Source of the DNA: Przewalskia tangutica
Taxonomy: Eukaryota > Streptophyta > Magnoliopsida > Solanales > Solanaceae
Reading direction: 5' to 3'
Assembly (NCBI GenBank): GCA_029844215.1
Contig: CM056724.1
Span: 77,705,093 to 77,769,092, forward strand
DNA length: 64,000 nucleotides
The first letter of the stretch is position 1, and each line of letters opens with the position of its first letter. Position numbers and translations under genes: made by a program. Below are positions 21,216 through 30,486 of this stretch, piece after piece. The notes under the pieces were generated by a model. The model saw nothing but the letters and a program-made list of their open reading frames with translations. It searched no databases and was not told where the DNA came from.

Positions 21216-21830
21216 TCAAAATCGATCCTCGAACTGTTGCCTCTTCACCTCCTCGACGATGGAAGACTCGGCAACCTCACGAACTCGAACTCCACTGCTA
21301 TCAGAATCAATCAAACGGACACCAAGGCTCGCTAACTGATGCAAATCACGAACCATGCCCCTTCTCTCTGGCTGCACATCTGATAGGCTACCCATGGACC
21401 TACGACTAAGGGCATCTGCCACAACATTGGCCTTCCCCGGGTGGTACAGGATATCAACATCATAATCCTTGAGCAGCTCTAACCACCATCTCTGTCGTAA
21501 GTTCAGCTCTCTCTGGCTGAAGATATACTGGAGGCTCTTGTGGTCTGTATAAATATCCACATGAACCCCATACAAATAGTGCCTCCAGATCTTCAAGGCG
21601 TGAACCACCGCTGCCAACTCCAAATCATGGGTGGGGTAGTTCCTCTCGTGTTTCTTCAGCTGTCGGGATGCATACGCTATAACCTTGCCCTGCTGCATCA
21701 ACACACATCCCAACCCGATGCCTGACGCATCACAATACACGACATAACCGTCTGGACCCTCTGGAAGAGTAAGAACGGGGCGCCGTCTCTCCTTCAAGAA
21801 TCGAAACCCCGCCACAAGCATCACCATCAA
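21216..21830 (-). pseudogene. RNase H (element B)
   Basis: A 204-codon frame covers RNase H of the RT polyprotein. Catalytic acids are seen as Asp34 (YCDASG), Glu71 (HDLELAAVV) and Asp96 (YTDHKSL), counted from the first Met of this frame, followed by ADALSRRS. The domain looks intact. Upstream, RT is broken. The C-terminal part runs into the REVAESSIVEEVKRQQFED linker shared with C and G. Confidence 0.92.
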
Positions 21831-22850
21831 ACTTAGCCGCTTTCCGAGTCACCTAGTCAATGGTGCGTAGATAGAAGCAAACTTCTACGAACCGCCGATA
21901 ATAACCTCGCAAGGCCCGTAAAACTACGAACCTCTGTCGAGTAGTAGGTCTAGGCCAAGTCCCGATCGCCGATCTTGGCGTATCCACTGAATGCCATCAC
22001 CGGCTAATGTGCCCAAGAAAAGCCACCGAAGTTAACCAAAACTCACATTTGGAAAACTTGGCGTATAATCGCTGGTCTCGAGAATCACAAGACAGCCTCA
22101 AATGCTCGCATGCTCGCCTCCGAGCGAATAAACCAAGATATCATCAATGAACACTATCACAAACGTGTCCAAAAATGGTTTGAACACTCGGTTCATCAAA
22201 TCCATGAATATCGCGAGCATTGGTCAACCCAAAAGACATGACCACGAACTCATAATGCCCGCATCGTCCGAATGTAGTCCTGGGACATCCACCTCTCTCG
22301 ACTCGCACTGATGATAGCCCGATCGCAGATCAATCTTGAGAAACATCTCGCGCTCGCAATCGGTCGAACAAATCATCAATCACGGGAAGGGTATTCGTTC
22401 TTAATGGTCACCTTGTTCACCGTCAGAATCAACACACATGCGCAGCGGCCCCGCCCTTCTTCTTCACGAACAATACCGCGCTCCTGTGGAGAAACACTAG
22501 GCTCGATGAAGCCCTTCTCCAAAGAAATCTCTCACCGGTCCTTCAACTCTCTCAACTCGGCAGGTGCCATTCTGTATGGCGGAATGGAAATAGGCCGAGT
22601 GTCTGGCAGCACATCAATACAAAACTCTATCTCCCTCTCAGGAGGGATACCTGGGAGGTCGTCTGGAAACACGTCTGGGAACTCTCTGACTCACGGAATC
22701 GATCGAAAATCTGGTACCGCAGCCTTGAGATCAAACACCGAACGAGATGGTAGATATACCCTTCTCGCACTATCTTCCTAGCCTTGAGGTAGGAAATAAA
22801 CCTACCCTCGGCGATACTGCTCCTCCCACTCAACAACCGGCCTCAGAAAC
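21831..22850 (-). pseudogene. Reverse transcriptase (element B, heavily broken)
   Basis: The active-site box reads VFIDDILVYS, with the Asp-Asp codons at 22145-22140. Other RT blocks are recognisable only piecewise, for example FMDLMNRVFKP near 22195 and NDKFPL/KNGYPFP-like pieces near 22380. Many one- to three-base changes break the frame. Comparison with element G shows that the differences cluster at CAG, CTG and CCG, so some breaks may be sequence errors. Confidence 0.8.
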
Positions 22851-23160
22851 CGAACTGCTACTCTCTCTCAGAGTCTACATTGGCGTAGCAAGAAGCTAGC
22901 CAATCCATACCCATGATCATGTCGAAATCAGTCATATCCAACTCTATCAAGTCGGCTAGGGTCACTGGACAAGCTCTATATACCCGCCGAGCTACCACCG
23001 AATCACCCACTGGCGTAGCTACCTCGAAAGGGTCTATGGACTCAGGCTCTATCCCTATCCTACTAGCAATAAGGGGAGATATATAGGACAGAGTAGAACC
23101 GGATCTATCAAAACATATACATCAAACCCAAACCGATAAGGTACTGTGATTTACATCGTG
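22851..23160 (-). pseudogene. Aspartic protease region (element B)
   Basis: The active-site stretch reads LIDP then GSTLSYIS after a one-base slip, with the Asp codon at 23105-23103. Downstream lie SRIGIEPESIDP, EVATP and FDMIMGMDWLASCYA, the conserved C-terminal side of the retropepsin fold and its link to RT. It cleaves the polyprotein in the particle. Confidence 0.8.
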
Positions 23161-24481
23161 AGGCCTCACGATCCCGCTCGGACAAGGCATATATGCGATT
23201 CGAGGACCGCTAGAATCGGGACCCGCGCCACGACCGCCGCGACTGGCCGCCCATGAGTACCTCGCCCGGGCGAGTAATCAGAGGAGATGATGAACCGACA
23301 ATGCACTCGTAGATCGAGCCCTACCAACCGCGCCGCCGATAGGACAAGCCTCACAATATGACCCGTCCGCCGCAATCGTAACAAACCCTGGAGGAGTACC
23401 ACAATTCCCGAAATGGGATCTACCGATCGGCCACACCGGCGGGGTGGTCCCGACCGCCAAAGACCTCTCGCCACTGAAAGTCTCAAGTCCTGGCCACGAC
23501 CGCCTCGAATACTCTGGCTGTGCTGAGGACGGTGCAGGAGTGCTCGAGCCGGTGTGGTGCGACCGACCGCCGCTGAGGCCGTCCACCACGATAACTACCA
23601 AAAGACCACTGCCCCGTCCTTCTTCGCTTCGTCACAACCCGTCGGCCTCGACGCCTCGCATCGCAGCTGCATGAGCTCGCATACGGTAATGTCCATGCTC
23701 GGTGAAGAGACACACCGCACAAGACTTCGCCATATAATCATCTAGCCGGTGGCGTGCGGCACCCTATCCTCCATATCTGCTACCAATGCTGGGACATATC
23801 GAGCCAAAGAATCGAACTCGACATTGTACTCCCTGACTGTGCGTCCCCTCTGTCTCAGCAGTAAAAATCTATCAGCCCGCGCCCTCCTCATCTGTGGAGG
23901 CAAGAAGTGAGTGAGGAAAGCCTCTGAGAACTCATCCCAAGTAGCTGGGGACGCGTGCTCTCCCCGGGATAACTCCCACGAATCAAACCAATCGACTGCG
24001 GTATCACGCAGCCGATGTGAACCGAAGATCATGGACTCGGTCTCCGACGCCCTGATCACTCTCATAATCCTCTGTAGCTGACGGATGAACTTCTGCGGAT
24101 CATCCTCCGGCCTCGACCCGTAAAACTCTGGCGGGCTACAACTCAGGAAATCTCGTAGCCTCAAACTCTCTGCCCTCGGGTGAACCACGGGTACGATCGG
24201 GCCGGAATCGAATCCGCCGATTCACTGCCTCATGTTCGCCACGATCACGCCGATGGCCATCTCTCTGTGACCCATCTCATCTGCTCCGGTGTGGACCGGA
24301 GGTGTAGGTCTTGTGGTCTCACGCCCACGGCCGCGCCCTAAACCCTTCTTGGGGTCGGCGTCATAGAACTCGCCGTCTCTGGTATAGACTGGGCCTGAGC
24401 CCTCGTGACTCTGGGTGTCCTGCTAGCAGCTCCCTCGGCTGCCTTGCCCTTCTGGGCCCGGGTTGCCTTACGTGGAGGCAT
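23161..24481 (-). pseudogene. gag of element B (broken)
   Basis: The ATG is at 24481-24479 with the MPPRKATRAQKGKAAEGAAS start shared by element N. The capsid domain is open at 24188-23742 (RLRDFLS, DDPQKFIRQLQRIMRVI, WDEFSEAFLTHFLPPQMRR, REYNVEFDSLARYVPA). The CCHC knuckle near 23390-23335 is recognisable (CYDCGG then CP) but a base is lost before the His. Linker sequence between them is scrambled. Confidence 0.87.
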
Positions 24482-24508
24482 AACTGTTACAGAAAAGGAA
24501 TACGTTAG
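24482..24508 (-). promoter_or_regulatory. Predicted 3' splice site before gag ATG (element B)
   Basis: On the minus strand CTAAC (24508-24504), a plant-type branch site, is followed by a pyrimidine tract ending TTCTGTAACAG (AG at 24485-24484) and then TT-ATG. The branch A lies 21 nt before the AG. N has the same arrangement with CTGAC. The partner donor would be GAG-AAG|GTATGT at 35544 in the 5' LTR. Confidence 0.5.
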
Positions 24509-24582
24509 AGGGGTCCAACTTATAACACAGCTCTAAGGCACGATCTCAGAGTGAGAAGAATGGAAACCAATCCTAAATATCC

Positions 24583-24587
24583 TATAG
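24583..24587. repeat. Target site duplication TATAG, left copy (element N)
   Basis: TATAG precedes the LTR start TGTTATACC and recurs at 34022-34026 after GTCGTGACA. The flanks are continuous element B leader sequence once N is removed. Confidence 0.95.
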
Positions 24588-24991
24588 TGTTATACCCCGT
24601 ATTTCCAGAGTATGTACGTGAGGGCGTACGTATAATAATTTGAGCCTTAAAGTTGGCTAGTTTCGAAATTTGTGCACAAGTGCCGAAAAGAGTCGTTTTC
24701 TGACGAAACGTTTCCACAGCTTTTGTAGGGAAAAATCCGGCTATGTCATTTTTAATTTTTGCGGATTTTTCCGAGAGACGAAACATTTTGGACCAACGGG
24801 AGGGTGACAAGTGTCACCCTCACATTGGCCTTGAGTGGACGACAAAAGGGACGAACAAGGTGGCTTGTTTTGTCTTGGAGTTGGTAGGATATTTTGTGTG
24901 CAAGTTGGCTTAGGACACTTGCCCAAATCTTGGCCTTACACTTGCCTTGCACTTGGCATAATCTTGGCCATTGGTTGGCCATCCCTTGACC

Positions 24992-24998
24992 TATAAAT
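24992..24998 (+). promoter_or_regulatory. TATA box of element N 5' LTR
   Basis: CTATAAATACCCC lies 404 bp into the LTR and about 170 bp after the U3 dyad. Transcription would be expected to begin about 30 bp downstream, near 25025, giving a long leader inside the LTR. Confidence 0.8.
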
Positions 24999-25949
24999 AC
25001 CCCTCTTATGTTGATGAACTTCTTCATCCAAAAATCCTTTCTAAGTGTTAAAATCTCTCCCCTTAGTGTAGTTCTCGTCCAAATCACCTCCCTTCATGAG
25101 CCCTGGCCGAGAGCCACCCCCTCCTCAGGTGTTTGGCCGTGGGGTACCCCCCCCTAGCCTAGTTGTTTTCGTATAATACCCCCCCTTTTGTGGTATAGAA
25201 ATACTCTCCTAGTATTGTTATAATGCCCAAAATACTCTAGCCCATATACCTTATAGTACTTCCAAAGTTACCTCTATACGTAGAGCAGGAAATACTATTA
25301 TACTTCCTCACCAAAAACGAAACCCTAAGTAAATCTTCACCCGTAGTTGAAGTTATAAGTAGAAGTTGGTTAGAACTTCTAAGGGTTGTTTGGAGCGGAT
25401 TGGAGCGCCCGGAGTAGGAGCTAAACCTTGCTCAGGATCGACATATAAACTCGGATAATTTTGGGCTTATCGAGGTAAACACTCTTGACCTTCTATTGTA
25501 ATTGGGAATTACATGTTGTAGGAATATATAGTTGATGTATACTATATATAGAACTGATTATGATTGCGCAATGTCTTTTGACTTAAGCTCGAATAATACT
25601 TACGCAATGTCTCGCGACTTAAGCCCGAATTTAAAGAAGAGAATCGAATCAGTAATTACATAGGGTGTATTACAAGAGAATTGTGTAACATTACTTGTAG
25701 TAGAATTGTACACGCCGGTTAGGCGTGTTAACCCTCGGTTGGCTTGGTAGCCGCCTCGATAGAGAGAGATTTACGCTGTTTGCGGGGAGTCGCCAATTTT
25801 CTGTAGAATATGGAACGATGAGATCTAGATGTTAATAAGCGCATTGTGGCCTTATAGGTTGAAGTACTATGTGTGGTGCGATCTACGTGGCTTAAGGAGT
25901 AGCCGACGGTTTGAAGTACTTGGAGCGTTTTGCTATTAGTCGGCACTCG

Positions 25950-25964
25950 TCGCGAGGTATGTGA
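25950..25964 (+). promoter_or_regulatory. Predicted 5' splice site in N leader
   Basis: TCGCGAG|GTATGTGA has a strong plant donor consensus. AG|GTATGTGA is retained in almost all LTRs here even where upstream bases changed (GCGAG, AAGAG, GAGAAG, GAGGAG before GTATGT; J reads GTATGCGA). Pairing with the acceptor at 28302 would remove 2346 nt, including the PBS. Confidence 0.5.
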
Positions 25965-26964
25965 ACCTCTTCCTATCTCTTCTAGCATGATATGTGTGAA
26001 CTATGTAGTACGGTAGACGTACATGTGTTAAATGTATTTGATTGGTTTAAAACATAAAGTGTTATAACGGCTTTATGGGAAGTTGGTTATAACAGCTTTA
26101 TGTAAATAAGAAAATACTTTGTGGTTTTAAAAGGTAACTGATGTGAATTATAACTGGCTAGTTATAATAAAGAACTTGATGTATTTCAAAAGATTTATAA
26201 ATCGTTTTGAAGGGAGAGTAACACTTGGTTTTAAAGGTTTTAAAAAGAGTTATACTAGCTTATGGGAAGTTAGGTATAATGTCTTAAGAAAGGTAAAGAA
26301 AATGGTTTACTGATGTTAGAAGTTAAAAGACTTGATCTTATAAGATAAGAGACTTAACTTATTTGTTTTAATGTGGATGCTTGTGTGAAACCTCATTCGT
26401 GAGTAATGAGTACTTGGTTTTATTTAATGGGATAAGGTTTTACTGATTTCGGAAATCAGAATGTGTATCGACAGACCACTGCAGCGTTAATAAAGGAAAA
26501 TGTATTGAATAATGAAGTATTGTATTAAAACCAGTAGAAACCTCCATCTGCATAGAAGCTAAGATGAGACAAAATGATATTACATACCCTAGATCATGGC
26601 TGCTTAATAAGATCGATTATAAACAAGAATAAACTACTCACATATAAGGCATATGTTTCTCAAATCATTAAAGGAGAATTATGTTTTAAAGGATTAAAAC
26701 TATGAACTACGAAACCTTTTCTAAAAATGAGAAACTTGAGCATTTGAAATTAGGCAAACTTGAACGTTTGGAAAATAAGGTTGTTACTTGATTTTACAAA
26801 GGAAAGCATTTTGTTTATTTAACAATGCTCGTCACTCTATCTTTTATACTACGGACATCGGGTGACTTTTATAAAAGGAATGGATCTCTTTAAAAGGAAT
26901 TTAACGTACGTAGTACTTTAGGGTTAAAAAAAACCCGGACTTTGGCATAAAATGAAAGTAACCT

Positions 26965-27365
26965 GAGTTGTGTAACTTGCCTATGCTTGTGTTGTGTAAC
27001 TTGCCTATACTGGTTGTTGTGTAACTTGCCTATGCTTGTGTTGTGTAACTTGCCTATGCTTGTTGTTGCGTAACTTGCTTATGCTTGTGGTGATAGCCTT
27101 GGTTGTGCAAGAATGGTTATTTTATGGACTAGCTCTCCATGAGGTTTCTTACTGTTCGGCCTTGGTCCCTGGTGGTCGGCTCTCGTACTTGCCGCCTCAT
27201 GGTGATTCGGCCTTGTACGATGTGAGTCACCGACTTGCCCCGTTCAGTGTAGTGACGAAGTCTCGTGATACGCCTTGGTCCCCGGTGGTCACCTCGTACT
27301 TGCCCCGGTCTACCACGTGGCCGCCTTGGTATCCTAGTCGGCTCGCGACTTGCCCCGTGACGGCC
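26965..27365 (+). repeat. Slot repeats of element N 5' LTR (two kinds)
   Basis: Five units of about 24-27 bp built on GTGTAACTTGCCTATGCTTG occupy 26970-27090. Four units of about 58-65 bp built on CGGCCTTGGTCCCTGGTGGT and ending ACTTGCCCCG occupy 27155-27365. The 3' LTR has the same arrays (about 32870-33290) with less damaged units. Confidence 0.85.
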
Positions 27366-28101
27366 GTGTTTTGGTTGCATTATATTATTGGTACGGTCGG
27401 ATCTGGTAGTTAGACTTGTCCTATACGGGTTTTATGACACAGGTGGGACCTGGTGTTCATGCATACTCCTTGTTATGGTCATATCATAAACTGACGCCAG
27501 AGAGGAAGAAATTCCACGGGCACGAGTGATAATTTGGAGGGCGTGAGTCCCTGACTTGATGTAACTAGTTATATGTTATGTACTGTAGTTTGGTCATCAT
27601 ACATGTCTCCTGCTTTATATAGACTATTATGATTTCATTTACTGATTTCTGATTTCACATACTTGGTACTGTTATCGACCTCCTTCTGGGCCGTTCACGC
27701 CGCAGTAAGTACATCGTCGCCGATCCCCGCTATTAGGATCACCTTTCAGCGTATTGGGAAGCTCCGTTCCTTCGGAGGCTTATCTTTTGGTATGTGTTCC
27801 CTGAGTTGTAGGTTCTTGTACATTCAGGGGTATGGCGGGGCCCTGTCCCGTCATAGTTGTTGTAAATCTTAAGTGCAGAGCAATGTGCAAGGTGGTTTTG
27901 TAAAAGGATTAAAGCGCTGCTTTTGAAAGAGTTGTTTATATATATTTTAATGGAAGGTAACCGTTTGGTTGGCCTGTTTTATTATCTTGTCTCATGTTCA
28001 TGTTTAAGTTTTTATTTCCGCTGGTTTTCTCTGATGTTGTATCACTAGGGTGCCCGGGGTAAGGCACCAGTCACGGGCCCGGGATCGGGTCGTGACAAAA
28101 G

Positions 28102-28113
28102 TGGTATCAGAGC
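28102..28113 (+). promoter_or_regulatory. Primer binding site of element N
   Basis: TGGTATCAGAGC begins four bases after the 5' LTR end and matches the complement of the 3' end of plant initiator-Met tRNA, the usual minus-strand primer of plant LTR elements. This is the cleanest plus-strand copy in the window. Confidence 0.93.
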
Positions 28114-28279
28114 AGTTAGTCCTCGGAAAGTGTCTACAGACCGTGTCTAGTAGAGTCTTGATTATCGATGTGTTGTGCACCACATCTATAATCAGGAGGC
28201 TATAGGACATTTAGGATTGGTTTCCATTCTTCTCATTCTGAGATCGTGCCTTAGAGCTGTGTGATAAGATTGGACCCCT

Positions 28280-28302
28280 CTGACATACTTCGTTTTTACC
28301 AG
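28280..28302 (+). promoter_or_regulatory. Predicted 3' splice site before gag ATG (element N)
   Basis: CTGAC at 28280-28284 fits the plant branch-site consensus. It is followed by a pyrimidine tract CTTCGTTTTTACCAG with AG at 28301-28302, 19 nt after the branch A, then TT and the gag ATG at 28305. The layout matches element B, where the branch motif is CTAAC. Confidence 0.5.
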
Positions 28303-28304
28303 TT

Positions 28305-29503
28305 ATGCCTCCGCGTAAGGCAACCCGGGCCCAGAAGGGCAAGGCAGCAGAGGGAGCTGCGAGTAGAGCAGCGGCAGAGACCACAGTACCTGAGCCTCCA
28401 GTCCCGCAGTCTGGAGCAGAGGAGATGAGTTACAAGGAGTGGGCCCAGTTAATGGCCAGGGTTGTGGCCAGACTTGAGGATAGGCTGGACGCAGCAGTTC
28501 CAGTAGCACCAGTGGTTCACCCTAGATCAGATAGTTCGAGGCTACGGGATTTTCTGAGTCAGAAGCCGCGAGTTTTATGGGTCGAGGCACGAGGATGATC
28601 CGCAGGAGTTCATCAAGCGATTCTGATCATGAGAGTGATCAAGGCAGCGGAGACCGAGTCGGTGGTCCTAGGGTCGCATCACCGCGTGATACCATGATCG
28701 GTTTGATTCGTGGGAGCTGTCCCGGGGAGAGCATGCACTTCCAGCTTTATGGGACGAATTCTCAGAGGCCTTTCTTGCACATTTCTTGCCTCCACAGATG
28801 AGGAGGGCTCGGGCAGACAGATTTTTGGTGTTACGGCAGAACGGGCGTACGGTTCGGGAGTACAATGTGGAGTTCGACTCATTGGCCCGGTACGTCCCCG
28901 CGTTGGTAGCTAGTATGGAGGATCGAGTGCACCGATTTGTTACAGGGCTCGATGATCACCTAGCCGAGAGTTGTTCGGGTGTAGCTCTTCAGCCGTACGG
29001 ACATTGCCCGCATGCAGGCTTATGCACTGGGATGTGAGGAGAGGATAAATCGACGGAATGACCAGGGTCAGCAGAAGAGGGCCAGAACAGCAGGGTCCTT
29101 TGGTGACTTTCGAGGCGGACCGCCTCAGCAGCAGGCCAGTTATGCGCCTCCACCAGTACAGAGTGGTCCTCCACAGCCAGGACCTTCGAGATATTCAGAG
29201 CAGGTCGTGGCTCCTGTGTTTCAGATTCTCGGGAAGCAGTGCTCGCCGGATGAGGTTGCCCTTGTCTCCGCGGTGGCGGAAAGCTTCATAAGGGAGAGTG
29301 TCGTACTAACTCGGAGAGATGGATATTTTTGCGGCCAACAGGGCCATCTGGCAAGAGACTGTCCGACCAGGGGTAGCACTGGCAGGATAGCATGGACTAC
29401 TAGAGCAGTTGCGGGTTCTTCACCTTCCATAGCCAGGCAGGATGTTCGTACACGCAGCCCCCAGAGGTCGCGGTGGAAGTTCCCAGTTTTAGCGGTCCTT
29501 TGA
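28305..29503 (+). pseudogene. gag of element N (few breaks)
   Basis: It starts MPPRKATRAQKGKAAEGAAS, continues with AEEMSYKEWAQLMARVVARLE and VVHPRSDSSRLRDFLSQ, then slips frame near 28560 within the capsid domain. It is open again over LPPQMRRARADRF and REYNVEFDSLARYVPAL (28786-29037), and again from 29012 to the stop at 29503 with a Gln/Pro-rich linker. The zinc knuckle reads GYFCGQQGHLARDC: the first Cys is replaced by Gly while the other three ligands remain. It presumably supplied, or borrowed, capsid for packaging. Confidence 0.9.
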
Positions 29504-30451
29504 ACCGCCTATTTTCAGGTATATCCTTAACCCTTTAAAGATTTGTATGCATGATATGATGACCTTATTATTGTGTGCTACGTTCGGATAGCGTTATGAT
29601 GGTTATGAGTTAGAAAGCTTGGCTAGTTGAAAGGATTTGTATGGGGGCATGGAAAGTGTGAACTTTAGAATATTTCATGTTGAGACCTTAGATGTAAGGT
29701 CGTCTTGAGTATGATTTTTCAAGTGATCCTTGTCAATACATTTTATGCCTAGAATGTGTTGTGTGATAATTTCCTTGAGTAGTGTTGAATGGAAGTGGTA
29801 GCTTTCATGACCTGTTGAGGTAAGATTGTTCCGGGTCGGGGAACAAGAGCGTGATGCGTTAGTGGATCGGGTTGGGGCCATGTTGAGGGCCAACCCGCGG
29901 CCGGTTTCAAAGTGGGGTCAGCCCTGGGTGGTCCCGCCAGGTGGTAGGGTCACGAGGGTGCTAGGCCCAAGTTTAGTTGACCACCGTATGAGTTCGTGGG
30001 TGTTTCGACCAGCAGTAGATCGTGAGGGCCGGGAATGGCCTTAAGGAAGATCGAGGCTAGTAAGATGACCAAGTTTGGGGGTAGTGACTCCAAAGTTTTG
30101 GAAACTGAAGTATGGTACGTATACTAGAAGAGTTCAGGTGTTCGAGAAGAGTACGACGAGTAAGAGTAGAGACGAGCATGTATTGCGAGCATAGATATGA
30201 TCATTTCTTGTAAAGAGAGAAGGTGCGAAGGATGTATATTTTAGACCTCAGGGATCGCATGCAGTCCGGTACCATTTGTTGGGTCGCCGGAGTGACACTA
30301 GAACCTCGCGGCAAAGTGACAAAAGTTGTGATGTTAGAGGTGTTTCCTCGTGGACTTAGATATAAGTATTTGCGTGCAGGTGTTGTTTCGTGGCCAGTTG
30401 TGGCGTTGGCAACTTATTAGAAGAACTTTATCGTTATCCGTCTTGAGAAGG
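29504..30451 (+). other. Post-gag conserved region of element N
   Basis: About 0.95 kb between the gag stop and the hairpin with no pol domain. Blocks shared with A, E, I and H: GGTATATCCTTAACCC (29518), GAAAGTGTGAACTTTAGAAT (29652), GTTCCGGGTCGGGGAACAAG (29828), GTGGTCCCGCCAGGTGGTAG (29928) and GTACGACGAGTAAGAG (30150). An open frame at 29826-30044 exists, but substitutions between copies are mostly amino-acid changing. Confidence 0.7.
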
Positions 30452-30486
30452 AACATTCGGGACGAATGTTTCTAAGGAGGGGAGAA
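30452..30486 (+). promoter_or_regulatory. Stem-loop plus polypurine tract of element N
   Basis: The perfect stem AACATTCG/CGAATGTT lies at 30452-30470 and the tract AAGGAGGGGAGAA at 30474-30486, directly abutting the 3' LTR. Confidence 0.88.

Larger units (their letters stand above)
24588..28097 (+). repeat. 5' LTR of element N (3510 bp)
   Basis: Landmarks: U3 dyad GAGGGTGACA-AG-TGTCACCCTC (24800-24821), TATA box (24992-24998), telobox AAACCCTAA (25320-25328), first donor-like CGAG|GTAAAC (25475), second donor GAG|GTATGTGA (GT 25957-25958), conserved island (about 26385-26780), slot repeats (26965-27365), hairpins (27759-27781 and 27831-27855), terminus GTCGTGACA. No coding sequence of its own is supported. 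Confidence 0.96.

Noticed and set aside
22311..22781. Plus-strand frame of 156 codons, and similar ones at 50437-51257
   Set aside because: They are antisense to recognisable RT sequence on the minus strand.
27129..27413. Arg-rich minus-strand frame and overlapping plus-strand frame
   Set aside because: Both lie in the GC-rich slot repeats of N's LTR and are not conserved in the paired 3' LTR.
29826..30044. Possible small gene conserved in the post-gag region (also 2237-2506)
   Set aside because: Codon-by-codon comparison of the two copies shows mostly amino-acid-changing differences, and E carries a stop and H a frameshift; kept only as a note under the conserved region.
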